Below, piece after piece: positions 21,341 through 31,163 of a stretch of DNA of 64,000 nt. How positions within the stretch are numbered: position 1 is the first letter of the stretch; every line of letters begins with the position of its first letter. Made by a program: the position numbers and the translations under genes. The notes below the pieces were generated by a model. The model had not been told where the DNA came from, searched no databases, and worked only from the letters and a program-made list of their open reading frames with translations. Source of the DNA: Diphasiastrum complanatum (lineage: Eukaryota; Streptophyta; Lycopodiopsida; Lycopodiales; Lycopodiaceae); contig CM055109.1 of assembly GCA_029204225.1 (NCBI GenBank), positions 44,209,054 to 44,273,053 on the forward strand, written 5' to 3'.

Positions 21341-21352
21341 AGCACACGTGAT

Positions 21353-21382
21353 TATCTCTCTCTCTCTCTCTCTCTCTCTCGC
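21353..21382. repeat. (CT)n microsatellite
   Basis: A CT run at the left edge of the LINE is followed by several C runs (21541-21560 and others) and C-rich sequence up to the LINE ORF1. Confidence 0.9.
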
Positions 21383-21713
21383 GATGGTGGTGTAGGGCGC
21401 TCCCCTCTCCCTCGCTATGGCCCATCCGAGCTCCAATCCTGCTCGCAGACCATCGCGCTCCCCCCCCTCTCCTCGCTACCACCTCCCTTTCTCCCCCCCC
21501 CCCTCTCGGATCTGTCATCGCACCTCATCATGCTGTCTAACCCCCCCCCCCCCCCCCCCGCTGATCTAACTACTCCCCCCCTCGCGACTACCCCTTCCCT
21601 CTCGGACCTGCCATCGCATCCCCCCCCCCCTCGCGGATCTGCCTATTGGCAAAGGGCTGCCTACTGGTCTGCCTGCCTCTCCTGATCTGTCTACCCCTGA
21701 TCCGCCTGCCCCG

Positions 21714-22727
21714 ATGCTGCGTACCCACGCTACCCCCCTCACTGATCTACCTACCCATGCTGCTACCCACCCCCTTGCTGATCAGTCTACCCCCCCCCTC
21801 GCCGACCTGACTTTGCCTACCCACGCTGCTGAGTTGGCAGTGCTGCCTGCCATGCAGGCAACGCTGCCTGCTGAGGTGGCACCCCCCCATGCTACGCATG
21901 CAGAGCAGTCTGCCTGCGTGGCAACAGATCTTGCCCGCCTGTGCCCACCGATCCCACCGTTTTCTCCTGACTCTGTTCCCATCCTCCCCACCTCGATCAG
22001 TGCTAGCTCCTCTTCCCTCCCGGCGCCTCAATCTACAGCAAGTATCCCATATACGCCCTCCAAATCAACCGAGCTTTTTTCCTTTTGGCAGATCGATCAA
22101 ATCAAGGCCGATTTCAAGATCCTACGACAAGAAATCTCACAGCTGAAAGGAACGGTTACCTCCTTGATCAATGAGAAGAACTTGTTGCAATCCAAAGTCG
22201 CATCACTCGAACAATCCATCGGGATCAAGCAGGCTGCAACTTCGGAATCCACCACCAATATGATACGGGAGTTAGAAACCAGGATTGAGAAGCAGCAAGA
22301 AGAGGCCCGCTCTTGGGCATCGGTTCTGAAAAAAGGCACCAAACCAAGCGCTCCCATCTCCTCGATTATCTCAGCCACCATCTCGGAAGAGAAATCTCGA
22401 GACCAAAAAGCCCACAACATTAGAGTTCGTGGGATCCCGGATACACGGGATGCTTTGGCTGAAGCCAGACGCTTTCTCAACACCACTCTCGGGCACAGGA
22501 CAAATGGGTTAGATACCGCATGGAGGACCACTAGAGATGCAGCCACACTCACTATCCGTTTTACTTCCCTAGAGAGTCGTCGAGATGCTTTACGGTGCAG
22601 GGCTAAGCTACGCGGCACCACTATCTATATGGATGACGACCTCACATATATCCAGGTAGAGGAGAGGCGTACGGCCTTTCAGGCAGCCTGTGAGTCTGGT
22701 AGACGAGTCATTTATCAAGATGGATGA
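21714..22727 (+). CDS. LINE ORF1 protein (L1 ORF1p-like)
   Basis: This is an open frame of 337 codons. Residues 1-125 are Ala/Pro/Thr-rich and probably disordered. Residues ~135-205 form a heptad-rich coiled coil (IKADFKILRQEISQLKGTVT; SKVASLEQSIG; IRELETRIEKQQEEA). Residues ~235-330 read NIRVRGIPDTRDALAEARRF, RDAATLTIRFTSLESRRDAL and TTIYMDDDLTYIQVEERR, the RRM-like plus C-terminal RNA-binding fold of L1 ORF1p. These proteins trimerise and coat LINE RNA. The frame has no stop, unlike the rest of the element. The ATG at 21714 is the first in frame; upstream is C-rich microsatellite. A zinc knuckle, common in other plant ORF1s, was not seen. Confidence 0.8.
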   Translation: MLRTHATPLTDLPTHAATHPLADQSTPPLADLTLPTHAAELAVLPAMQATLPAEVAPPHATHAEQSACVATDLARLCPPIPPFSPDSVPILPTSISASSSSLPAPQSTASIPYTPSKSTELFSFWQIDQIKADFKILRQEISQLKGTVTSLINEKNLLQSKVASLEQSIGIKQAATSESTTNMIRELETRIEKQQEEARSWASVLKKGTKPSAPISSIISATISEEKSRDQKAHNIRVRGIPDTRDALAEARRFLNTTLGHRTNGLDTAWRTTRDAATLTIRFTSLESRRDALRCRAKLRGTTIYMDDDLTYIQVEERRTAFQAACESGRRVIYQDG

Positions 22728-22830
22728 GTGCGCTTTCTTGATGGCGCACCTAGCAGCTCCTAGTGCTAGGGATTTGGGGTGCCCGAGGTTGGGAGCACCC
22801 CGGGGCCCCATCCACACCATCTTCGAATTG

Positions 22831-23200
22831 GAGTGTGGAATTGTGCTGGTATCCACTCATCTTCTATGGCAGGGGACCTTGTTGATTTCATTACAGGGAG
22901 AGATATATTATTCTTCATGGAGACACACGAGAGCCCGGAGTGAGGACTTCCTTCATTTCCTGGATATAGATGGGACTCAATATTCCGACGAGAGACTAGA
23001 TCTGCCAGCGGCCGAGGTTCAGGTGGGGTCGCCTGCTTGTGTAGAGAGACTCTACATCCCAGTATTGACTTCATCCGGCATGATGAGCAGGCCCGCTACA
23101 TATGGACTCGCATCGTGGGCCAGGATATTGGCTTGGATAGAGATTTGTTTTTTGCAGCATGTTACTTTCCGCCAGAGTCCTTGTCTTTTTCTACCGGACC
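22831..23200 (+). pseudogene. LINE ORF2 endonuclease N-terminal fragment
   Basis: One frame reads VWNCAGIHSSSMAGDLVDFI then FFMETHESPE, the W-N-C start and the E-T-H catalytic motif of apurinic-type LINE endonucleases. After frame breaks come SGRGSGGVACLCRETLHPSI and LDRDLFFAACYFPPES. These match the first ~120 residues of the endonuclease. The rest of the domain and the whole reverse transcriptase are missing at the junction near 23200. Confidence 0.7.
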
Positions 23201-23875
23201 CATTTCTTGGAGCTAGATGCATCAGGGACACCAGTCATTCCACACTATTTAAATTCGGGACTATCACCACATTGTCTCAGATTCACACTGGGACAGCTCA
23301 GGGTATCCTCTCATCAGCTAGCTATTGAGACTGGGAGGTTCCATCGTATTCCGAGAGAGGAGCGTATTTGCCAGTTATGCTCTCTAGATGAGGTGGAGTC
23401 TGAGGAGCACTTTATCTTCAGCTGCCTTGTATACTATGAGATCAGAGGACGATATCATTGCCCGTTTCGAGACATGCCTACCACTCTACGCTCTCTCATT
23501 GCCTATGAGGACCCACGATGTGTCGCCCTGATGGTACGTGAGATGTTCATCCTACGGAGAGATTTATACGGGACACCCCAGCATTCTACCTCACAGCCAT
23601 TGATCACTTCATTCTTTACTAGGCGGAGACCACGTGACTTAGCGCATGAGGACGAGGATTATGCCGCTGATGATAGCCGCTCGCATTCCCATAGAGATCA
23701 GAGACAGTGTACTTCTCACCATCACGTTACTACCAGGATCACCAGACATCCTATGCAGAGACGTACTACTACACATGCTCATGCTCATAGACGACGCCGG
23801 CAGGCTCCAGTGCCTTCTCATGCTGTGGCTCACATTACATCCTTTTACAGCAGCAGCAGCACAACACAGTCTTGA
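23200..23875 (+). pseudogene. LINE ORF2 C-terminal zinc domain
   Basis: The read LRFTLGQLRVSSHQLAIETG then RFHRIPREERICQLC and EEHFIFSC gives C-x2-C-x9-H-x4-C, the zinc-binding domain after the reverse transcriptase in L1-clade ORF2. The ~140-residue tail is very rich in His, Arg, Thr and Ser (RRRPRDL..HSHRDQRQCTS..HAHAHRRRRQ) and ends at a stop at 23873-23875. The frame is open from 23159, but it starts at a deletion junction, so no proper start codon exists. Confidence 0.7.
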
Positions 23876-24071
23876 CATCTGGACATCAATATATATGATT
23901 ATTATGCACAGACACACTCACATACGTGTACTTTAGTTGTACTAGATGTTTTCTTTATTATAGTTTTGGAGACGTTTTATATGCTCCCATGAGTACCACA
24001 CACTTGACATGTACTTCATTAGTCTTATATTCCTTTTGGCATGGAAAAAACATTAATAAAGCTTTTTTTCT

Positions 24072-24102
24072 TTCTCTCTCTCTCTCTCTCTCTCTCTTGT
24101 GT

Positions 24103-24137
<35 letters not shown>
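24072..24137. repeat. (CT)n then (CA)n microsatellite
   Basis: CT repeats at about 24072-24097 are followed by GTGTGTA and CA repeats to about 24137, at the 3' edge of the LINE. Confidence 0.9.
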
Positions 24138-24139
<2 letters not shown>

Positions 24140-24800
24140 AAAGAGAGATAATGTAGGCTATGATGGTTAAAATGCGATTCTTGCATTTTGATTCGTCTAT
24201 CTGAAATTAGGGTTTTGACTTATTTTGATCATTGACTTATCTTGACCATAAGTGAAGTATTGCTTATTATTTGACTTACTTATCTTGACCACAGTGAAGT
24301 ATTGTTGACATAGGTGCCTACACAATCCAAATTCTACGCAATCAATTGCATGCTCTCACGCTTTTGGAAACTTCTATTTGGTGATGTTTCCAATCGTGGG
24401 AGAGATGGCTTGGAATCAAAACAGGTTTTTCAAGAAAGAATTTGTTGTGATGAACTAGATTGCAGATCATGGTGTGAATTTTAGGGCAACGACACAAAAA
24501 CTCTAGAGAATGTCACATGAGAGAGAATGTTTGCTGTGTTAGAAAAAACGTGTTTCGGAGCTTCTCGTTGGTCCACGTTTGCCCTAAAATGTATTCGAAG
24601 GGCAATTGAAAAGCAATTGAAGTGAGAGAACACGTCCTTTTAGAAATTTCTAGAAAGAGAAGCTTCTAGAAAGAGGGAGACAAGGTATAAGATTGCGTGA
24701 TGGCAAGAGAGAAACAGAGGAGCACGAGTGAGAGAGAGTGCGGGTTTTTCAATTTTTTAGGGTTTTTTAGTTTTTGGGATGAGAAATAGTGATAATGTGA

Positions 24801-24853
<53 letters not shown>

Positions 24854-25239
24854 TGCGGTGGGGTGGGGTGGGCTTTGAAGGGGTTTACATATGCCTTAAG
24901 CTTGTAGGATTTCACTTGAGCCTATGTCGATGTAGATCTGGTAGTCTCTTTATTGTAGGCAAAGGAGCCAATCCTTTGGGTTAATTATTTCATGACGACC
25001 ATTCTAACATCATTGAATGGTCATACTTTGTCAACTTAGGACCTCTATTCCCCCATTGTTTCTAACAAACCAACTCAAGTTATATCCAACTCAAGCTAAG
25101 AGTGTTAATTGCAAGAATGTTACAATCTATTATTGGTTCAATCACTATGGAGACTTGTTTGGTCAAAGGCCAGTGAAGCGTAGATTATGGCATACAATTC
25201 CGTGTGAGTTGGATAATTTTTTTGTGCAAGGTTGAGCTT
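24138..25239. other. Unassigned stretch with GA microsatellite
   Basis: No gene was recognised. A short imperfect direct repeat, TTGACTTA..TCTTGACCA.A.GTGAAGTATTG, occurs near 24233 and 24274. A (GA)n tract lies at about 24804-24852. Confidence 0.4.
24804..24852. repeat. (GA)n microsatellite
   Basis: About 24 consecutive GA units. Confidence 0.92.
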
Positions 25240-25829
25240 TGTGCTCTCAAAGGCCACGTGCCTACCTCTTGCTTCATAATTGCCCTAACGATGATATCAC
25301 TCGCATCAGTTTCAATGACAAATGGTTTATAAAAATCAACAATCTTTCATTTGACAAAGTCAACCACAACTGATGTCAAAGTATCAAAAATTTGTAGTTG
25401 AACTTTTGTCCATTCTTTTCATTTACTTTTCGGTAACATATCGATCAACGGTGGAGCCACATGTGAATAATTCTTCACCCCTTTAAGATAAAACAATTGA
25501 TTTAAGAAAGCCTTTTAATGTTGTCAAATTTGTAGGTGTAGGCCAAGCAGAAAGATCTGCTATTTTCTAATAATCTAGTTTTATACCATTTGCCGACACG
25601 ACAAAACCCAAGTATGCTATTTCTTTTTGAAAAAGTTCACTCTTTTTATAATTAGCAATCAATATATTTGCCCTCAAAGCTGACGACACAATTTTAAGGT
25701 GACTCACATGCACGGCATCACCACAATTGTAAACAAGTATGTCATCGACAAAGTTAACAACAAACTTGCCCATAGATGGTTTGAGCACATTGTTCATCAA
25801 CATCATAAATGTCGTGGGGGAGTTAGTTA
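25240..25829 (-). pseudogene. Gypsy-3 reverse transcriptase C-part and RNase H start
   Basis: The minus strand reads NNVLKPSMGKFVVNFVDDIL then FQKEIAYLGFVVSANGIK, matching Gypsy-1 (F-V-D-D active site retained). To the left, after decay, KPFVIETDASDI is the first RNase H motif, near 25310-25345. Integrase and everything after it is missing. Confidence 0.8.
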
Positions 25830-26078
25830 ATCAATTAGAGGATTTTTTATTTCAAAAAATACCCTATAAGGATTGCCAAGTAGGAGAGAGTTTTTAGAGA
25901 GAGAAATGCCCAAGGCTGCTCGAATTCATTTGTGGGCAACTAGAGTCTATGTTCACATTAGGGGGGTTTGTGCCACGTTATGTAACAACACACGTGGACA
26001 CACTATTGGGCCATCTGGACATAAAATGGTTGAAAAGTAAAAAAAAAAGTACTTTTACAAAGGGTCTCTTACCTGATG
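25830..26078. other. ~250-bp foreign segment inside Gypsy-3 reverse transcriptase
   Basis: Sequence on both sides is reverse transcriptase (GLKNGYHQ on the right, FMMLMNN on the left). This segment is not, and it replaces roughly 75 bp of expected coding sequence. No terminal repeats or recognisable family were seen. Confidence 0.6.
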
Positions 26079-26690
26079 GTAACCATTCTTCAAGCCAATC
26101 TTGCTAAATATAGTACCACCATGAAGGGCATCTAAACAATCATCTATACATGGCAAAGTATATCGATACCTAGCAGTTAGCTTCAAGCCTCGATAATCTA
26201 CACACATTCTCTGAGACCCGTCCTTCTTCCTAACAAGAATGATCGGAGAGACAAAGGTGGAGAATTTATGTCTTTACTTGTCCCTTGGTGAAATAATTTC
26301 AATCTTGCTTCTCACCTTTTCCTCCTCTTTTAGTCTTTCAGACTCATTCTATAAGGGGGTCTATTCACAAGAGATGATCCAAGAATTTTCTCAATCTTCT
26401 TTCTCAAACGCGGTAAAGCAAATTTGAACACATCTATAAAATCCTCCCTAATTTGAGGGTCTAGGTTCTTAGTAAGGTTAGTTGGTTCTTGACACACATC
26501 ATTCTTACAAGCAAAGATTGACATATTGAGCAAAAAACAAACATACATACACTCAAAATGAACCCTAGGCAAGTGCGTCATCACGATCAAAGGTCCTACA
26601 GGCATATTAGGGTCACCATGCAGGAAATGGATCCTACCATTGTATTGGAACTCATACACACGAGTATTTCAGTTGGTGTAGGGTTTCCTA
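26079..26690 (-). pseudogene. Gypsy-3 reverse transcriptase N-part
   Basis: The minus strand shows VYEFQYNGRIHFLHG near 26650, then ANLTKNLDPQIREDFIDVFK-like sequence, PPYRMSLKD near 26340, IILVRKKDGSQRMCVDYRGL near 26200-26240 and GTIFSKIGLKNGYHQ near 26100. The Asp of [10 protein letters not shown] is Gly here, removing a catalytic residue. Several frame breaks are present. Confidence 0.8.
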
Positions 26691-27010
26691 GCCACATGCC
26701 AACAAATTCCAAGCACCACATTCAAACAAGCTAAAGGGGCTATCTCAAAATCCAACTCCTCAGTTTAGCTTTGACTGGTTAGAGGCATACCCACAACATT
26801 GGCATCCCACACTCCCCCCCTGCACACTTTTCATCAACCATTTTGATTGTGTATTGGTACAAGGATGGTTGAGTTTGTGTGCTCACTCTTAACCATTTAG
26901 TCAAATCGAAGTTTATAACATTATGTGAGGACCCACTATCAAATAGAGTTAAGACATCTCCACCAGATAGTTACCCATGCATACCAATCAAAGAAGTGCA
27001 AGGATTGTAT
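26691..27010 (-). pseudogene. Gypsy-3 protease remnant
   Basis: The minus strand contains VLTLFDSGSSHNVINFDLTK near 26890-26955 and pieces such as LVPQYTIKMVDEK and ELDFEIAPLACLN. D-S-G-S-S-H-N-V is the catalytic motif seen as D-T-G-S-S-H-N-V in Gypsy-1. Stops interrupt it. Confidence 0.55.
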
Positions 27011-27079
27011 TGCGTCGCTCTCGATGGTTGTGGCAAAGGAATGTAGTCAACCTTTTAAATCATCGGCGGCACTCATGAT

Positions 27080-28082
27080 TCATGGAGCACTTTGAGGTTC
27101 TTCCTGTTCCAGCTCTTCAATTTGCATCTGATTAGCCTTCTCAATTTGTAAGCTATATTTGGTTTGTGAAGGGTTACGTGGGCACTCCTTCCATCTATGC
27201 TGCCCTAGACAGTCAAAGAAATTTTTTTCTTCTTTGCCCGCTCCAAGTCTTGTAGTGAGAGCATTGAAAAGGGTTCTCTTGGACATTGGATGTCCCATTC
27301 TGCCCTTGCCTTGCGCCCTTTGCCTTTCGAGGTTCCCGCACCTTTACTCTTTTTGACACCCTAAACTTGCTCGTCTAGATTGGCCGTTACATTTCTTGAA
27401 CTTTCTCTTTCCCGAAGTTGAAGTCCTCATGTGGTAGGTGTTTTAGGCTCCTTTTCCTTTTTTACATTGTCGTAGTATACGACCATTTGTAATGCGTGCC
27501 AAGTGTGCCATGACAGTCATTGGCCTGGATAAGCGCTTGCCAACGTTCCATGAAATGCCTTGTGGAGGCTTGGAGCCTACTCCTTTCTCATGAAAGATCG
27601 AAGGCACAAGCCCTCCACGAAGTGGATTATCTATCAAAACATCAAAACTTCCTCCAGTATTCACATCAGGGCTTCCCTATTCTTGTCTACATACTCTTGC
27701 ACAGACACATTTCCTCGCTTGAGATCGGTCCAAGTCTGTATAGCTTGGCTCTTCTCATCTAGAGGTACTCAATTATCTATAAACGTATGTTTGAAGGATT
27801 CTCAAGTGGCAGGTACCAAGTTTTCCGTGTCCATTTTTCTCCACTGGTGTTGTGCAACAGATGGTAGGTAGCCTTAGCAATCGTCTGATCATAATCATCA
27901 ATCTCGCACATCTGAAATGCCTTTTCCCACTTTTGAATCCAATTATCAACGACATCTGTGTTTTGCATTGCAATAACACTTGTGTATTTAGGCGACTTCA
28001 AATCCTTGATTGTTGACATCTTCCTAATCTTCGATGGAATCTCAGCTTCTCGTTCACTTGTGACAGGTTCAACTGCTACCAC
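27080..28082 (-). pseudogene. Gypsy-3 Gag
   Basis: From the right: STIKDLKSPKYTSVIA and VVDNWIQKWEKAFQMCEIDD then ATYHLL, matching Gypsy-4 gag (SIKDLKPPKF..). At 27180-27230 it reads FFDCLGQHRWKEC, a zinc knuckle with its first Cys changed to Phe, then RNPSQTKYSLQIEKANQMQI. Frames change several times between these blocks. Confidence 0.75.
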
Positions 28083-28284
28083 AGTTGTTCTGCTAACTCT
28101 TTCTGGTTCTTGGGGATCCTGATGTCTTCAACTATTCAAGGATTTGCTGTAGCATAACTTCCATGGCATGTATCTTGGCGGCCCACTTCTTTGATTCTCA
28201 GTATCTCGGTGCTAGAGTTTTCCAAGCGATACATATCTGCTGAAAGAATGTTGTCTCTTGAGAATTAGACTTTAGATTGATCAC

Positions 28285-28740
28285 AAATTTGAAACCTTGT
28301 TGAATTTTAACAAGTATATAGCTTGATCAAGTATGAGATCCTATGGAGCTGACTACTTTGTCTTCCCCCAACCTTTGCAGCATAGAAAGTGTTCAGGAAC
28401 GCCCGTCTCTAGGCTCACTTACACACAATCCTCAAGTACCCCTTAACTATGACATGTCCGAACATCAACACATGGCAAACTCCATGCACAGCCGACACTT
28501 GCCACTTGGCAGTACCCTGACGCATAGGCAAGTGAGTAGGCTGACAAATGTCACCCTTACACTGGACCAAGTGTCCCAATGACATATGTCATGTTCACCA
28601 GTTAACTCTCTCCTACTTTTTAGGATGTCAGTCCAGCCACTCTTATCTTATGACCTGGTACCCTTAATCAGAGCTTAGCATGCGACTTTCAGGTCCAATA
28701 GCTCTAATTATAGTTTATTAACATTTTCACAAAATGTACA
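28285..28740 (-). repeat. Gypsy-3 5' LTR relic
   Basis: The reverse complement shares ordered blocks with the Gypsy-1 LTR, including GGACTGAC.TCCTAAAAAGTAG, ATTGGGACACTTGGTCCA and TGCCAAGTGGCAAGTGTCGG. It is diverged and both ends are unclear. No primer site was recognised. Confidence 0.65.
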
Positions 28741-29316
28741 TCTGTCTATGAAAACTGCAATTAACCAAGATAGGGAGTAAAGGTTGTAATAAAAGCACAA
28801 TAGGTGGATAATCCACTTTGACTTTCGGAGAGTGTAACATCATACATAGTTTTATCATTAGTAGGACTATTTATTGATCTTGGAGATATAAAGCACGATA
28901 GAACCGATTAACTATAAAAAACCTTAAAGTTTTTATCATAACATTGAGAATAAGTAACATTTGATTTAGGGTTGTAGATATTACATTCAATGTATGGCCT
29001 ATAATCTCGTATCATTTGTGATTTTTGATTTCAAGACATACAATATACAATCACAACTTGCGTGGATACTCATAGCTCGAGATGTGCTTACTATTGTAGC
29101 ATCTTATTTCTTGCTATCTCGTAAACTCACTAGATTGTAACATATATTTGACAAGAAATCAAGAATATTTGATGTTAAGCCAATTATCATACATATTTAA
29201 AAGATGTTATTTTTTGTTGCCTCATAATGAGTTGAGACAACTTACAAGAGAGAAGTTACATTATAATTATATTGTAACATATATTTGACAGTGAATCAAT
29301 AATATTTGATTTATGG
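28741..29316. other. AT-rich sequence with diverged tandem repeats
   Basis: ATTGTAACATATATTTGACA followed by GAATCAA.AATATTTGAT occurs near 29133 and near 29271, and a related block (GATGTTAGGCCGATCATCAT) reappears at about 29664 beyond the MITE. No gene was seen. Confidence 0.45.
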
Positions 29317-29324
29317 TTTAGAGC

Positions 29325-29423
29325 TAAGGAAGCGGGACCCGGACGCGAACATGCCAGGGGTGTGTCCGCGTCCGATTTTTTTTTTTTTTTTTTTAAAAAA
29401 AAATTTTAGACTTAAAAAAATTT

Positions 29424-29464
<41 letters not shown>

Positions 29465-29627
29465 CAGGGGTGCGTCCGGACCCGAAACGAGTCCATTTTT
29501 TTTAAAAAAATTTATTAGAGTTATTTAATTAAAAAAAAAAATTGGACGTGTCCGACCCCGCGTACAAGGGTTGGACGCATCCGGGTCCGGACGCGGGCAT
29601 TCTGGCCTGGACCCTCACCCCTGGAAC
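29325..29627. mobile_element. GGACGCG-type MITE, 303 bp, with 8-bp target duplication
   Basis: TTTAGAGC is present on both sides (29317-29324 and 29628-29635), the 8-bp duplication typical of hAT elements. The element starts TAAGGAAGCGGGACCCGGAC and ends GGACCCTCACCCCTGGAAC. GC-rich blocks with GGACGCG/TCCGGGTCCGG motifs lie at both ends and in the middle, separated by T/A runs and a TA microsatellite. No ORF is present. The same end sequences flank hAT-2, so it is probably mobilised by that family's transposase. Confidence 0.85.
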
Positions 29628-29635
29628 TTTAGAGC

Positions 29636-31160
29636 GTGGACTAGATATATAACATAGCCTATGATGTTAGGCCGATCATCATACATATTTATAGAATATT
29701 CTTACAACCTACACAAATTTGCACCTCTCAAAAGTCATACTCAACATGTTACCTCTTGCTTGAGTGAGATGTGACCAATTAACATTTCAAATTTTATCAT
29801 AACATAAATTAGACAAGAAATATAAGGTTAAGGTCCTCAGGTACATACTACATTGAAAATATAGACATTTTTTGAAGTAAACTGTCCCTATTTCTTTCAC
29901 AAAATTCTAACATGATTCATTTTTATTGAATGGACTTAAAGTATTTTACACTAACAAGGTCTTTTTTAATTCCATGCACAAAGAATGATGATTATCCAAT
30001 GAAGACACATTCTGGGTAGTGTTTTCATGAACCGTAGTTCGTTGGCGAATGAACCACGATTCATCAACGAATCAATCGGGTCCGATTCGAATCGGACCCA
30101 TTAAAAAAAAAAACGGTTCTTTGCTTTTGAATAACAAATTGGTGGTAGATTTTATAATGTGTGTCATTCAAGTAAAGAACTTTCCAACAAATCTTCTCAT
30201 ATGCAACTAAGTAAATCAATGTATGGGATAGGCTTCATTTACAAGTTGTTTAACGACTCTCAAGGGACCATGAATGTTATTCTAGAAATATCAAAAGGTT
30301 AGGTTGTCAATGTAGAAAGTTTTTCCAACTTGCCAGGTCTGTCGGTTAAGGTTGGCCATTCAGGTGCATCACACTTAACATGTTAAAAGTTCATGGGTAT
30401 CGTAGTGAGATCAAGTTTCCAATGAATTATCAAATTCAATAAGGATTTCATGAATAGGTTCATGTAGGATGAAGTTTTTTCTTCTAAGTATGTGAGAAGG
30501 GTTGTCTAAATATATAATTCTTCCTCTAGTTTGTTGTAGCGGGTATTTCCTATCCACTTCAAACCTAGATCAAAGCTCAATCAAGCATCAAGAGATAAAG
30601 AGGATTATCTTGTTGTCACGTGGAGATTCGTTCCAATGCGAGCAATAACACAATTCAGATTCAAGCACATGGTTATGATTCCACAATTAAGACTACGATT
30701 AACAGTATGATCCATTAACATCAATCAACCAAAGATAAAACTTTCTTTTCTCTCTCTTTTCTCTCACAAAAGGTATAATAAAGATCAATCCCAACACTTA
30801 ACAAATCCAATAAACATACAGATCCAAATAAAGCATGAGAGATGAAGCAAGAAAGAAGAGCAAGGACATCTAATTTCAATTCGAAAAAGGTTCCACCTGC
30901 TGTATTGAAATGAACATGTCAAATGAATCACAAAGTACCACTATATATATTTGATTTTAGGGCTTTGGCCTCAAATCCTAGTGGCCAATTTCCACCTCCC
31001 TTATTATTTGAAATTTGAATTTGGGGGAGAACCCTTTCTATTCACTAACTTCACTATTAGGCCTTGCGACATTGAATTTTTCCAATAAGGCCTAGAGTCC
31101 TTTTATTAACTTTTAACTAATCAAATAACTATGTGATCATCTGGTTGGACGCTTTGATTA
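29636..31160. other. AT-rich stretch with a foldback block
   Basis: No gene was recognised. It contains the foldback element at 30029-30119. Near 31150-31218 a ~34-bp block (CTTTGATTAGCCTCA.GCCG.ACTTTTA) is tandemly duplicated at the left edge of the next gene relic. Confidence 0.45.
30029..30119. repeat. Small foldback (hairpin) element
   Basis: Outer arms GAACCGT (30029-30035) and ACGGTTC (30113-30119) enclose TTCGTTG..CAACGAA and a perfect 22-bp palindrome at 30078-30099 (arm GGGTCCGATTC). It can fold into nested hairpins and is probably a tiny MITE. Confidence 0.65.
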
Positions 31161-31163
31161 GCC

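Larger units (their letters stand above)
21350..24137 (+). mobile_element. L1-like LINE, internally deleted
   Basis: ORF1 (coiled coil plus RNA-binding fold) is followed by the start of an endonuclease domain and then, without a reverse transcriptase, by the C-terminal Cys/His zinc domain of plant LINE ORF2. AATAAA occurs near 24053, then (CT)n and (CA)n microsatellite at 24072-24137. The order fits an L1-clade LINE that has lost ORF2's middle. Limits are approximate; no target duplication was identified. Confidence 0.75.
25240..28740 (-). mobile_element. Gypsy-3: decayed relative of Gypsy-1, minus strand
   Basis: Read right to left: an LTR relic (28285-28740) sharing blocks with the Gypsy-1 LTR, gag, zinc knuckle, protease, reverse transcriptase and the start of RNase H, where it is cut off at about 25240. 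A ~250-bp foreign stretch interrupts the reverse transcriptase. No 3' LTR remains. Confidence 0.8.

Noticed and set aside
22097-22621. 174-codon minus-strand open frame
   Set aside because: It is antisense to LINE ORF1, whose coiled coil and RNA-binding fold are clear on the plus strand.
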